From JBGSMX01 sp963790405 (GTDB lineage: Bacteria; Actinomycetota; Coriobacteriia; Anaerosomatales; JAGXFU01): 64,000 nt of DNA. Under the pieces are notes generated by a model. It did no database searches, had not been told where the DNA came from, and saw only the letters and a list, made by a program, of their open reading frames with translations. Of the stretch, positions 27,301-37,791 are shown piece by piece; within the stretch, counting starts at the first letter, position 1, and each line of letters begins with the position of its first letter. Location of the stretch: contig CAWBOJ010000006.1 in assembly GCA_963790405.1 (NCBI GenBank), positions 372,001 through 436,000 on the forward strand. Reading direction: 5' to 3'. Made by a program: the position numbers and the translations under genes.

Positions 27301-29581
27301 CCTTCGGTTCCCAGCTCCCGCAGACGCATTCCCAGCATGCCGAGAAGCCCCTCGGCGGGAATCTCCTTGTCGCGATCTGACGACCCGGAATGTGTCGACG
27401 GCGCGTCCGTGTTTCGTTGTCGCCGTGACGCCGACGATATCCAGGCCGCTGTCTGAGATGGCGCGTGTGACATCGTAGAACAGGCCGAGACGATCGTGCG
27501 CCTGCACCGTCACCACGGCCGCGTAGGGATTGGTCGTGTCGATTCGGACTTCGGGCGCGGCCGTGCGTGTCTGTCGGTAGTGACGTTGACGTTCGGCGAG
27601 TCGGACGCCTAGTGCCAGTCGGTCTCGCAGCGCCGCAGACAGGTTCCGCTCGAAACGTGCCCAGGTGTCCGTTCCTACATCTGCGAGAGTGGCCGAGTGG
27701 ACGGTGAACGCATCCAACGCGATGCCATCAGCGAGCGTGAATGCCTGCACGCCGAGGATATCGAGTCCGGAAAGTGCGAAGCAGCCGGCAATCGAGGCGA
27801 GCAGTCCCGGGCGATCTACCGCGACGACCGTCACGTCGAACGATTTCGGGAGGGGACCGATGGTGATGTCGACTTCGTGCGTGTCCGCGGGCCGCGTTCC
27901 CGCCAGACCGGCGACCAGGAAGGCGTGGCGGATGACCTGGAGCGGATCTCGGTCGGCAAGGTAGCGTTCGGGTGCGGAGCCGATGAAGTGCGCTTCTCGC
28001 GAGGCGGCTGGCACCTGTGCAAGTGCGGCGTCACGTGTGAGGTCGGCCGCATCGGCGATACCGGCTCCATCGACATCGGGTGAGAGCGCGGCATCCAAAC
28101 GGGTCACGAGTTTGCCGATAAGTGCCTCGTGCCACCCGGTCCAGGCCGCCGGGCCAGTCGCCAGGCTGTCGGCGATGGTCAAGAGATGAAGCGGTGCAAG
28201 CAGTTCGCGCCGATGAATCCGTGCTGCAGTCCGCAGGATGACGTTCTCGTCGTCGAGATCATCGCGAGCTGCCGTCTCGGGAAGCAGAAGGTGCAGACGA
28301 ACGAGTTCGGCCACGTCGTCCGCGTGTTCCTCCAGGCCAAAGCGTGTGGCCGTCGCCCGTGCGGTTTCGACCCCGCGTTCGGCGTGGTCGGCGCCGGGGA
28401 CTTCCTTGCCGACGTCGTGGACGAGCGCGGCGACGACCGGTACTCGGGAGTCGTCAAGCGCGCGTGCGGATCGTGCAGCGATCTCTCCGCCGGGGCTCAG
28501 TCCATCGTCGCTACCGATCTCGGACAGAAGCGTGGCGGCCTTGAGGCAATGAGCTCCGACGGTGAGCGTGTGCGCAAGTCCAGGTCGTCGCAGCACCATC
28601 AGAGCGCTGTATCCGGGGACGAGCGCGTCCAGTCGTCCAGCCCAGCCGGCCTGCTCGAGTCCGGGAAGCCCATCTCGTCCGCGCATCGCCAGATCGAGCA
28701 CGTCGACCGATGACATCTGGCCGGTGTCGTGGCGTCCGCGCTGCGCAACCCTCTCTCGTGTCCGCAGGAGCAGGTGGTGCGTGTCGGCTAGTCCTTGCTG
28801 AACCTGCTGAGCGTCTGTGTGCATTTCCTCGGCAGCATCGAGCGTCATGAGCGATTCACTGCCGAGACGCTGCAACTCCCAACGCGCTGCGGCAACCAGA
28901 TCGGCCGCGTGTTCGAGGCGGGCTGCCTCATCGGCAGCGAGCAGTCCGAGTGAGACGAGTGCCGCCGGATCGCCTTGGGGCGCCCCCGTCAGGATCGCCG
29001 CGGTCCAGGTCAGCTCGTCGAAGTCGCGCCGTCCTCCCGCGCCGTCCTTGAGTTCAGGCTCGAGGAGGTACGGAGATCCCGGGCGAGGGCGCTCCCACAG
29101 AGCTCTGGAGCACGTCTCCTTTTCGCTTCGCGGCATCAGCGGCGCAGGCGTGGAGTACGTCCGCTCCCAGCCTGTCGTTTCCCGCGATCGTGCGGCCCGT
29201 AAGCGTTGCGGTGAGTGTGACGAGGTCGGTCCGGACAGCGCGAATCTGCTCGCGGCGGGAGCGAACCTGATGGCCGACTTTCAGGCCGGCATCCCACAAC
29301 GGGTACAAGATGGCCTCAACGAACGGCTTGAGCGTTGCCGAGGAAGCATTGGACACGACAAGCAGGTCAAGATCGCTGCCCGGCAACAAGGTACCTGACC
29401 CGTATCCGCCCAACGCGACGAGCGACCAGTGCGTCTTAGGGTGCAGTCGTCGCGCGGCTTCCTCGGCAAGCAGCGCAAGGGTTTCGTCCGTGAGGCGCGC
29501 CAGCCGCCGTGCCGAAACGAGACTCGGTACGGCGGCTGAGAGAAGTGCTTCGCGTTCTTTCAGGTAGTGCGAGAGATCCAT
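27297..29581 (-). CDS. glnD: [Protein-PII] nucleotidylyltransferase GlnD (two frame breaks)
   Basis: About 760 residues; nucleotidylates and de-nucleotidylates PII according to nitrogen status. The nucleotidyltransferase motif is GGYGSGTLLPGSDLDLLV, the family RxEL position being SGTL. LLEPELKDGAGGRRDFDEL, the HD hydrolase motif VAALVHDVGKEVPGADHAERG and two ACT domains (VVAVDRPGLLASIAGCFALS and VQAHDRLGLFYDVTRAISDS) follow in the normal order. Breaks: about 29105 (KRKGDVL/ALWERPRPGSPYL) and about 27378 (VVRS/DKEIPAEGLLGMLGMRL), each with one extra base. The corrected end is ELGTEG followed by TAG at 27297-27299. It lies 12 nt downstream of glnB in the amt-glnB-glnD operon. Confidence 0.9.
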
Positions 29582-29593
29582 TCGATTACCGGA

Positions 29594-29932
29594 CTACAGC
29601 GCTTCGGGTCCACGCTCGCCCGTCCGGATGCGTACGGCTCCTTCGCAGTCGTAGGTGAACACCTTTCCGTCACCGATCTTCTCGGTGCGCGCGGCGTCGA
29701 CGATGGCTTGTTCGACCTTGGGGGCAAGCTCGTCATCGACGATCAGTTCGATCTTGAGTTTCGGCACGAAGTTGACCGTGTACTCGGCACCACGGTAGAC
29801 CTCGGTGTGACCCTTCTGACGGCCATAGCCCTTGACCTCGTAGACCGTCATGCCGGCTATGTCCAGCGCGTTCAGGGCCTCTTTGACCTCGTCCAGCCGG
29901 TGCGGCTTGATGATTGCTTCGATTTTCTTCAC
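29594..29932 (-). CDS. glnB: Nitrogen regulatory protein PII
   Basis: Exactly 112 residues from the GTG at 29932, the canonical PII length; GGGAG lies upstream at normal spacing. The first signature is VKGYGRQKGHTEVYRGAEY with the modifiable Tyr51, and the second is KIGDGKVFTY. PII trimers sense 2-oxoglutarate and ATP/ADP and gate the ammonium channel encoded just upstream; Tyr51 would be nucleotidylylated by the GlnD encoded next. Actinobacterial homologues are adenylylated rather than uridylylated, but sequence alone does not decide which applies here. The amt-glnB-glnD order is the classic actinobacterial arrangement. Confidence 0.95.
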   Translation of the reverse strand: MKKIEAIIKPHRLDEVKEALNALDIAGMTVYEVKGYGRQKGHTEVYRGAEYTVNFVPKLKIELIVDDELAPKVEQAIVDAARTEKIGDGKVFTYDCEGAVRIRTGERGPEAL

Positions 29933-30002
29933 AGTGTGCTCCCTAACTACAGTCTCGACAGGCGCAAGTAAGTACCTACCCGACAGGTGGCGGGTGCGAT
30001 GA

Positions 30003-31304
30003 CTACGCGATCGTGTCCGTCTGTACGAAGTCCGGATATGCGCGGTTGCCGTGCTCGCCGATATCGAGGCCTTCGAGCTCCTCTTCCTCGCTGACGCGCA
30101 CGCCGATGGTCGCCTTGATGGCGAGCCACAGTACGAGTGAGACAGTGAAGACCGCAGCACCGACGGCTGCGACGCCGATGAGCTGGTTGCCCAGCAACGA
30201 GAAGCCGCCGCCAAAGAACAGGCCATTGCCAGTTGTGCCTGGCGCGATGACATCTTGCGCGAACAGGCCGACGGCAAGTGTGCCGAAGATGCCGCCCATT
30301 CCGTGTACCGCTACGGCACCGACCGGATCGTCGATCTTGAACTTGTCCAGGGCCAGCACGCCGATCACGATGAGCGCACCGGCGAGACCACCGATGACGA
30401 GTGAGCTACCAACGCTGACGAAGGCGCAGCTGGCCGTGATACCTACAAGGCCACCGAGCGCGCCGTTGATGGTCATGCCGATGTCGGGCTTGCCGAGCAT
30501 CGTCCATGCAAGTGCGGTCGCTGCCAGCGCACCTGCTGCTGCGGCCACGTTTGTGGTGACGATGATGTGCGAGATCGCCATGGGGTCGGCGGCCATCGTG
30601 CTTCCGGGGTTGAAGCCGAACCAGCCAAACCACAGGATGAGCGCGCCGGTCATCGCAGAGGTCATGTTGTGACCGGGAATGGCGTGTGCACGCCCGTCCT
30701 TGCCGAACTTGCCGATGCGCGGTCCGAGTACAAGTACGCCGGCGAGAGCCGCCCACGCGCCGACCGAGTGCACGACAGTAGAACCGGCGAAATCCCAGAA
30801 TCCGAGTTCAGCGAGCCATCCGCCGCCCCAGATCCAGTGTCCGATCACCGGGTAGATGAACGCGACCAGAAGGAACGAGAAAATGAGGAACGCGCTGTAC
30901 TTGATGCGCTCCGCGACGGCTCCTGAGACGATGGTCGCCGCGGTACCGGCGAATACCAACTGGAAGAAGAACTTTGCCATGAGTGGTACGCCGGTCCAAC
31001 TCAGCGCGGAGTAGACACCCTGATATGCGTCACCCACTGCCGGGCTGTTGTCGGCGCCACCTATGAAGAAGAGACCCTTCAGGCCGATGAACGCGTTGCC
31101 ATCGCCGTACATGAGCCCCCAGCCAATGACCAGGAAGGCGATAGTCGCGATCGCGAACACCACGAAGTTCTTCGAGATGATGTTCACGGTGTTCTTGGCA
31201 CGCGCAAACCCTGACTCCACGAGCCCGAAGCCCAGGTTCATGAAGAACACGAGCATGCCCGCGACCAACACCCAGACGGTATCTAGGGCGATCTTGGTAT
31301 CCAT
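30003..31304 (-). CDS. amt: Ammonium transporter (Amt family)
   Basis: A 433-residue, 11-helix ammonium channel. The two pore histidines lie in DFAGSTVVHSVGAWAAL and GAVAVHGMGGIFGTLAVG. The start is typical (LVAGMLVFFMNLGFGLVESG), with the conserved FARAKNTVNII following. A strong GGAGGAGG ribosome site precedes ATG 31304. It is the first gene of the amt-glnB-glnD operon; the cytoplasmic tail (EEEELEGLDIGEHG) resembles those that contact PII. An 11-bp-spaced box array lies 67-135 bases upstream. Confidence 0.95.
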   Translation of the reverse strand: MDTKIALDTVWVLVAGMLVFFMNLGFGLVESGFARAKNTVNIISKNFVVFAIATIAFLVIGWGLMYGDGNAFIGLKGLFFIGGADNSPAVGDAYQGVYSALSWTGVPLMAKFFFQLVFAGTAATIVSGAVAERIKYSAFLIFSFLLVAFIYPVIGHWIWGGGWLAELGFWDFAGSTVVHSVGAWAALAGVLVLGPRIGKFGKDGRAHAIPGHNMTSAMTGALILWFGWFGFNPGSTMAADPMAISHIIVTTNVAAAAGALAATALAWTMLGKPDIGMTINGALGGLVGITASCAFVSVGSSLVIGGLAGALIVIGVLALDKFKIDDPVGAVAVHGMGGIFGTLAVGLFAQDVIAPGTTGNGLFFGGGFSLLGNQLIGVAAVGAAVFTVSLVLWLAIKATIGVRVSEEEELEGLDIGEHGNRAYPDFVQTDTIA

Positions 31305-31370
31305 GTACCTCCTCCTTCAAGAAGAGAGCGAACGTCGATCCTTGCTATCAGGAGGATTGCCTGAGCGTGT

Positions 31371-31439
31371 TTCGAGTGTATTTCGGCAAGGTGAATTGTG
31401 CGTTGCGACGGTTGCGGAATGATTTCGGCGACGTGAGCT
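31371..31439 (-). promoter_or_regulatory. Candidate GlnR-type operator array upstream of amt-glnB-glnD
   Basis: Read on the minus strand, GCAAC-n6-TTCAC-n6-GAAAT-n6-GAAAC runs from 31408 down to 31371 with exact 11-bp steps. A second set, CTCAC-n6-GAAAT-n6-GCAAC, runs from 31439 to 31413. The form and step match the array before glnA at 4404-4441 and the gTnAC-n6-GaAAC GlnR box. The pattern is direct; the assigned factor is inference. Confidence 0.6.
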
Positions 31440-31504
31440 GTGAGTTGCCCGAGGGTTTTTGGGCAGACGCCATGCGGGGATCTTGCCTCGCACGGGAGAC
31501 CCAC

Positions 31505-31532
31505 TTGATACGAACGTATGTTCGCGTACAAT
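31505..31532 (+). promoter_or_regulatory. uvrA promoter with LexA (SOS) box
   Basis: TTGATA (31505-31510) and TACAAT (31527-31532) are spaced 16 bp apart. Between them lies CGAAC-GTAT-GTTCG (31511-31524), a perfect match to the CGAAC-n4-GTTCG LexA box of Gram-positive bacteria. A LexA dimer there would block RNA polymerase directly. Confidence 0.85.
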
Positions 31533-31591
31533 CCAGAGTACAATGAAGATTCGTGACAAACTGATTCCTCGAGCGAAAGCAAGGTTCTCCC

Positions 31592-34450
31592 GTGTCTCTC
31601 GAACACATCTCGATCCGCGGAGCGCGCGAACACAATCTGAAGAACATCGACCTTGAGATCCCGCGCGACAAGCTCGTCGTTATCACGGGCCTTTCGGGTT
31701 CGGGCAAGAGCTCGTTGGCCTTCGACACGATCTACGCCGAGGGCCAGCGTCGCTACGTGGAGTCGCTGTCGGCCTACGCCCGCCAGTTCCTCGGCCAGAT
31801 GGACAAGCCCGATGTCGATCACATCGAAGGTCTGTCGCCGGCCGTCTCGATCGATCAGAAGACCACATCGAAGAACCCTCGCTCCACCGTGGGCACGGTC
31901 ACCGAGATCTACGACTACCTCCGACTTCTGTACGCGCGTGTCGGCATCCCGCACTGCCCGATCTGCGGCCGACCGATCGAGAAGCAGACGAGCGACCAGA
32001 TCGTCGACCGGATTCTCGAACTGCCGAGGGCACCAAGTTCCAGGTGCTCGCGCCGGTCGTGAAGGGGCGCAAGGGCGAGTACGGCAAGCTGCTCGACGAG
32101 CTGCGTCGCGAGGGGTTCGTGCGGGCGCGCATCGACAAGCGAAATCCGCTCGCTTGACGAGGACATCGTGCTCGACAAGAAGTACAAGCACGATATCGAT
32201 GTCGTGATCGACCGGCTCGTGATGAAGGAGTCGCTTCGGACTCGCCTGGCTGACAGTGTCGAGACCGCACTACGCCTGTCGGGAACCAGTCTGCTCATCG
32301 ATGTCACGGACGGAGAAGAGCAGGCGTACTCTCAGGCGTTGGCATGTCCTGTTCACGGCGTTTCGATGGACGAGCTCGCGCCGCGCGACTTCTCTTTCAA
32401 CTCGCCCTATGGGGCGTGTCCGGACTGCAACGGACTCGGTTCGAGGCTTGAGGCCGATCCGGATCTTGTCGTGCCCGATCCGACACTCTCGCTTGAACAG
32501 GGCGCCATCGCGCCGTTCTCGGGAGGCATGAACTACTACCCGCAGCTCGTTGCGGCTGCGGCACGCCACCTCGGCGCCGATACGGTGACCCCGTGGGCCA
32601 AGCTGCCGAAGAAGGTGCGGCGTGCGCTCATGGACGGCCTCGGCGACGAGCGGATCCGGGTGGACTACCTCACGCGCGATGGCCGAGAGACACACTGGTA
32701 TTCGCGCTACGAGGGGGCAGTTGTCAGCGTGATGCGACGCTGGAGTGAAACGGAATCCGAGGGCGTTAGGGACAAGCTTGAGGAGTACATGGCTGTCATT
32801 CCGTGCAAGAGCTGCGGTGGGGCTCGGCTGAAGCCGGAGATTCTGGCGGTCACGTTCGGTGAGAAGAACATCAATGAGGTCACGCAGATGAGCGCGAAGG
32901 ACTCTCTCGCGTTCTTCGAAGGCGTCGCGCTGAGCAATCGGGACGCGCAGATCGCCGAGCGAGTGATCAAGGAGATCTGCGAGCGGCTGCGGTTCCTGGT
33001 GGATGTGGGACTCGACTACCTCACACTCGAACGCGGTACCGCCACGCTTTCGGGCGGCGAGGCGCAGCGTATTCGGCTTGCCACACAGATCGGCGCAGGT
33101 CTCATGGGCGTGCTCTACATCCTCGACGAACCCTCGATCGGGCTACACCAGCGCGACAACGCGCGGCTTATCGGCACGTTGGAACGGCTGCGGGATCTCG
33201 GCAACACCGTCATCGTCGTGGAGCACGACGAAGAGACGATCCGGGCGGCCGATTTCGTCGTCGACATGGGTCCGGGCGCGGGCGAACACGGCGGTGAGAT
33301 CGTATGCATCGGCACGCCGGAGGACATCTTGGCGTGCGAGGAATCGCTGACCGGGGCGTATCTCCAGGGACGCAGGTCCATTCCCTTGCCGGACAAGCGT
33401 CGTGAGCCGAACAGGGGGGCGCTCGTTCTCAAGGGTGCCGAGGAACACAACCTGCGTGGAATCGATGTCGAGATCCCGCTCGGGACGCTCACGTTGGTCA
33501 CGGGTGTCTCGGGCAGCGGAAAGAGCTCGCTTGTGGCCGACACGCTTGCACCGGCACTCGCGAACAAGGTTTACCGGCTTCGCCGGCGCACCGGTGTCTA
33601 CAGGTCGATCCACGGGCTGGAGGCCATTGACAAGGTGATCGATATCGATCAGTCGCCAATCGGTCGCACGCCGCGGTCCAACCCCGCCACCTACACCGGT
33701 CTGTGGGACGACGTGCGTCAGCTGTTCAGTTCCACGCCCGAGGCCAAGGCGCGCGGCTACGCTCCGGGCCGTTTCTCCTTCAACGTGAAGGGCGGCCGCT
33801 GCGAGGCGTGCAAGGGTGACGGGCAGATCAAGATCGAGATGCACTTCCTGCCCGATGTCTACGTTCCATGCGAGGTGTGCAAAGGCGCGCGCTACAACCG
33901 CGAAACGCTTCAGGTCACCTACCGAGGCAAGAACGTGAGCGAGATTCTCGACATGACCGTGGAAGAAGCGCTGCATTTCTTCGAAAACATCCCCAAGATC
34001 AGGCGCAAACTCCAGACCCTGTACGACGTGGGGCTCGGCTACATACGTCTCGGGCAGCCGGCGACCACCTTGTCTGGTGGCGAGGCCCAGCGCGTGAAGT
34101 TGTCGAGCGAACTGCAGAAGCGCTCGACGGGTCGCACGTTCTACATCCTCGACGAGCCCACCACCGGACTGCACTTCGATGACGTGCGCCAGCTGTTGCA
34201 CGTGTTGCAGCGCCTTGTCGAGGCGGGCAACACGGTGCTTGTCATCGAACACAACCTCGATGTCATCAAAAACGCGGACCATATCATCGACCTCGGTCCG
34301 GAAGGTGGTGACCGCGGCGGTGAAGTCGTGGTCTCGGGCACTCCGGAGCAGGTCGCGGCGTGTCGGGACTCGTATACGGGCCGGTTCCTCAAGCCGGTGC
34401 TCGAAGGCAGGGGAGCGACAGTCACTCCTGACGGAGAAGTCGTAGCATAG
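31592..34450 (+). CDS. uvrA: Excinuclease ABC subunit A (two frame breaks)
   Basis: About 952 residues; damage-recognition ATPase of nucleotide excision repair with two ABC modules. Walker A motifs are GLSGSGKSSLAFDTIYAEGQ (near residue 30) and GVSGSGKSSL in the second module. The ABC signatures are TLSGGEAQRIRLATQIG and TLSGGEAQRVKLSSEL, and Walker B segments ILDEPSIGLHQRDN and ILDEPTTGLHFDD. Zinc-binding cysteines include CPICG, CKSCGG, CEACKGDG and CEVCKGARYN. The frame breaks at about 32025 (ILELP/EGTKFQVLAPVVKG, one base missing) and about 32140 (RARID/EIRSLDEDIVLDKK, one base extra). The start is GTG 31592. SOS-controlled by the box upstream. Confidence 0.95.
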
Positions 34451-34497
34451 AGACCGACATGCCGACGTCGGATGAGATGCCAGACCCGAGGAGTCAC

Positions 34498-35835
34498 ATG
34501 GTCGCCGCCGATCGCAGTGCGCGAGGCGTAGAGTCTGCCGAGAACATTCAGCGTGAGAAGCGCGTGCCCGGACGTAGGGTCGCGCTGGCCGTGGCTACAG
34601 CAGCGCTCATTGCGCTAGCGATGTGGGGCTTCTCGGCATTGCGAGACGGCGGTCCGCTCGCGCCGAGCAGCGAGGGCGAGCAGGTGCTCCGCACGATGCG
34701 CCTCGCCGGGTTCGACCGGGTGTGGGTGAGCGAGGGCGATGGCGCGGTCTCGGTCTTCCTGGTGATGCCCGGAATCGACAGCCCTGCCGATGTCGAGATT
34801 GCGTGGCAGACGGCATTCGCATCTCTGGCCTCGGCATTTCGTGCGACGGGTGAGTTTCGCGTCGGCATTGTGTCCGATGATGAGATCGTTGCCGAGTTGA
34901 GCGGAGCGGCCAGAGATATCGTGCGCGTGGTCGAATCGGGCGATGCGACGGGGCTTCGCGACGCGGTGGCCGTGGAGTATATCCTGGCCGATCTCTCCGA
35001 CGCCGGACCGACGCCGGCCGAAGTTCTCGCGCAGGCGACGACTCCTGAAGATGCGGCGTATCTCGATGCGAAGAATCGGGCTGCGGGTCTTCTCGGCGAT
35101 GAGGGTCCTGTGCAACCGGAGGCAGAACAGCTTGCAGACGAGTGCGACTCGATGCGGGCTGTCGTTGCAGGCAGGCCGGCAGTGAGGCCCGAGGAGGCAC
35201 TCAAGGAGTACTCGAGTCGCATCGTGGCCAACCTGGTCCGCTCTGACGCAGGAGCGGATCGCGTGATCGATGAGATCGCGCGGCTGGCGGGCGCAACCCC
35301 TGCAGGGGGCACAGATGGTGTGGCTCGCTTGCGGACGATATCGCTCGTGGTCGAGGCCTTTGCCGCCGAGGAACCATACGGTGATCTGCTCGCGAACACC
35401 GCTGCGATCGCCGGGCTTGTAGCCGACAACAAGCTAGCGGAGGGAGCTGCATCGGATGCGGTGCTCGCCGCAGCACGCGATAGCGCGGCTTCTGAAACTG
35501 CGGTGCGCATCGATTCGTTCGCCCGATCGGAGGATCTCGACCTGAGGCCCGGCAGCGAAGGTGCGTCGGTGGTCGGCGCGGTCGTCCGGGCGATATCCAG
35601 CGGCGTGCCGGTTCAGCTGTCCGACACGGTCGTGACGGTGCCGTCCCAGGTCTGGGAGGCCTATCGCCGCGCAGACGGCACGGTGTACTGGCGCGGTGAG
35701 GCCGGGACCGAGTTTGCGCTCACCGACGGCTCGCTCAGGGGATGGGCGTTTTCTCGCGGCGCGGCTGCGGCGGTGGATCCCGACAACGTCGGCATCGTGC
35801 ATTCGCTCATCTTGTCTGACTCGGTGCCGCGATGA
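34498..35835 (+). CDS. Membrane-anchored hypothetical protein between uvrA and uvrC
   Basis: A 445-residue protein I do not recognise. After a short basic cytoplasmic stretch, one membrane segment (VALAVATAALIALAMWGFSA) is followed by about 390 residues, presumably outside the membrane, alanine-rich and acidic. It has no cysteine-rich or enzymatic motif. The C-terminal part contains VYWRGEAGTEFALTDGSLRG, possibly a small beta domain. I prefer ATG 34498 with GAGGAG just upstream; ATG 34459 would add 13 residues. It starts 47 nt after uvrA and overlaps the uvrC start as ATGA, so it is part of the SOS-controlled uvrA unit. Confidence 0.7.
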   Translation: MVAADRSARGVESAENIQREKRVPGRRVALAVATAALIALAMWGFSALRDGGPLAPSSEGEQVLRTMRLAGFDRVWVSEGDGAVSVFLVMPGIDSPADVEIAWQTAFASLASAFRATGEFRVGIVSDDEIVAELSGAARDIVRVVESGDATGLRDAVAVEYILADLSDAGPTPAEVLAQATTPEDAAYLDAKNRAAGLLGDEGPVQPEAEQLADECDSMRAVVAGRPAVRPEEALKEYSSRIVANLVRSDAGADRVIDEIARLAGATPAGGTDGVARLRTISLVVEAFAAEEPYGDLLANTAAIAGLVADNKLAEGAASDAVLAAARDSAASETAVRIDSFARSEDLDLRPGSEGASVVGAVVRAISSGVPVQLSDTVVTVPSQVWEAYRRADGTVYWRGEAGTEFALTDGSLRGWAFSRGAAAAVDPDNVGIVHSLILSDSVPR

Positions 35836-37757
35836 CGGGGCGTGACGATCTGCACGAGGGCTCCTCGGCAGAAGATGCCTCCGTGGCCGAGCAAGTCGCC
35901 TCGGTGCCGGAGCGTCCGGGCGTCTATCTGTGGAAGGACGCCGAGGGCAAGGTCCTCTACGTAGGCAAGGCCAAGGCGTTGCGTCGCAGGATGCGCCAGT
36001 ACTTGGGCGGGCACGACGAACGCGAGCAGATACCGCTTCTGATGGAGCGCGTGGCGGGCTTTGACTACATCGTGACCGAGTCGGAAGTCGATTCGCTCGT
36101 GTTGGAGAAGAACCTGATTCGGCAGTTCAGACCGCCGTACAACGTCGACTATCGCGATGACAAGAGCTACCCGTTCATTGCGGTGACGACCGGGGATCCC
36201 TTTCCGGCCATCAAGTTCACCCGCGAGAAGCATCGGCCGGGGACCACGTATTTCGGTCCCTACACCGATTCGAGGGCGGCGCGGGCGACCATCGAGGCGG
36301 TGCGCAAGGTCTATCCCATCTGCAGCGCGCAGTGTGTCGAGTGGAAGCGTCTGAACGCGAAAGGTGGCGCGGCCACCGGCAAGGCGTGTTTCGACTACCA
36401 CGTAGGCAAGGGTCCGGGACCGTGCGTGGGTGCGGTATCGAGCGAAGACTACGCTGCCAACGTGGCGGACGTTCTGGCGTTTCTGCGCGGCAAACACGCC
36501 GGACTTGCCGCGACGTTGACGGCCCGGATGCGTGAGGCTTCCGATGAGCTGGATTACGAGTTGGCTGCGCGGTTTCGCAACCGCCTCGAAGCAGTGCACT
36601 CGATCGAGGAGCGTCAGAAGGTCGTCTCCCGGCACGCCCTTGATGCTGACGTGATCGGGATCGTGCGCGAAGAGACTGTGACGGGCGTGCACGTGTTCGT
36701 TGTGCGTGAGGGCCGCGTCTTGATCGGCAACGAGTTCGTGCTCGACAAGGGTCTTGGCGTGCCTGAGGCCGAGCTGATCGAAGGTTTCCTGCTCCGCTAC
36801 TACGACGAGGTCACCCACGTTCCCAAAGAAGTGCTGTTGCCGGCGCTACCCGAGAGCCCCGACGCAATAGAAGCCTGGCTGTCGGGATGCCGCAGGTCTC
36901 GCGTGTATCTTCGGGTGCCCCAGCGTGGCGAGAAGCGAGAGCTGCTCGCGCTTGCGCAGACGAATGCACGCCACACACTCATGCGCTACAAGGTCCGTAC
37001 GCGCTACGACGAGGAGCGCCTCAACGCGGCGCTGCTGCAGCTGGAGAGCGCGCTCGGTTTGCGCGTACCGCCACTGCGCATCGAGTGCTACGACATCTCG
37101 ACGATCCAGGGCGCGTTCTCCGTGGGGTCGATGGTCGTGTTCACCGACGGACGTGTTGACTCCTCGGCGTATCGGCGATTCCGGGTGCGGATGGAGAGTC
37201 CGAGCTCGAACGACGTGGCCATGATGGGGGAGGTGCTTCGTCGGCGGTTCGCACAGGAGCGACTTGCTGACGGGCGGTTTGGCTCTCGGCCCGATCTGGT
37301 GATCGTGGACGGAGGCAAGCCCCAGCTTGCGGCTGCTCGCAAGGCCCTGGATGACGTCGGAGTGAGCGACATCCCGCTTGTGGCGCTAGCCAAACGTGAA
37401 GAGGAACTCTATGTAGGATGGCAGGACGAGCCTGTGGTGCTTCCGGCAGGTGCCCCCTCTCTGTATCTGGTCAAACGTGTCCGCGATGAGGCTCATCGCT
37501 TCGCAATCACCTATCACCGCGAGCTTCGCGGCAAGGCAATGACTGCATCGATCCTCGATGACATCCCCGGTATCGGACCCAAGCGCAAGAAGGCTCTCAT
37601 CCGAGCGTTCGGATCGGTCAAGCGCTTGGCCCACGCCGACGTCGATTCTGTCGCCGCCACACCGGGCGTGCCGCGCGACGTAGCCGTCGATATCGTCCAG
37701 ACGCTGTCGGCATTGCGTACGGATTCCCATAACGGGGACAATAGCGCGAAGGACTGA
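35832..37757 (+). CDS. uvrC: Excinuclease ABC subunit C
   Basis: A 641-residue, uninterrupted dual-incision nuclease. The N-terminal GIY-YIG domain has PGVYLWKDAEGKVLYVGKAK, with the catalytic segment continuing to LRRRMRQYL. The UVR motif ELDYELAARFRNRLEAVHSI, which contacts UvrB, is central. The RNase H-like second nuclease contains RIECYDISTIQGAFSVGSMV and LVIVDGGKPQL. The C-terminal helix-hairpin-helix is LDDIPGIGPKRKKALIRAFG. It overlaps the unknown protein's stop as ATGA and thus probably shares the SOS promoter of uvrA. Confidence 0.95.
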   Translation: MTGRDDLHEGSSAEDASVAEQVASVPERPGVYLWKDAEGKVLYVGKAKALRRRMRQYLGGHDEREQIPLLMERVAGFDYIVTESEVDSLVLEKNLIRQFRPPYNVDYRDDKSYPFIAVTTGDPFPAIKFTREKHRPGTTYFGPYTDSRAARATIEAVRKVYPICSAQCVEWKRLNAKGGAATGKACFDYHVGKGPGPCVGAVSSEDYAANVADVLAFLRGKHAGLAATLTARMREASDELDYELAARFRNRLEAVHSIEERQKVVSRHALDADVIGIVREETVTGVHVFVVREGRVLIGNEFVLDKGLGVPEAELIEGFLLRYYDEVTHVPKEVLLPALPESPDAIEAWLSGCRRSRVYLRVPQRGEKRELLALAQTNARHTLMRYKVRTRYDEERLNAALLQLESALGLRVPPLRIECYDISTIQGAFSVGSMVVFTDGRVDSSAYRRFRVRMESPSSNDVAMMGEVLRRRFAQERLADGRFGSRPDLVIVDGGKPQLAAARKALDDVGVSDIPLVALAKREEELYVGWQDEPVVLPAGAPSLYLVKRVRDEAHRFAITYHRELRGKAMTASILDDIPGIGPKRKKALIRAFGSVKRLAHADVDSVAATPGVPRDVAVDIVQTLSALRTDSHNGDNSAKD

Positions 37758-37791
37758 CACGCTCCGCAACCTTGGCCGGCAGGGGGGGACC

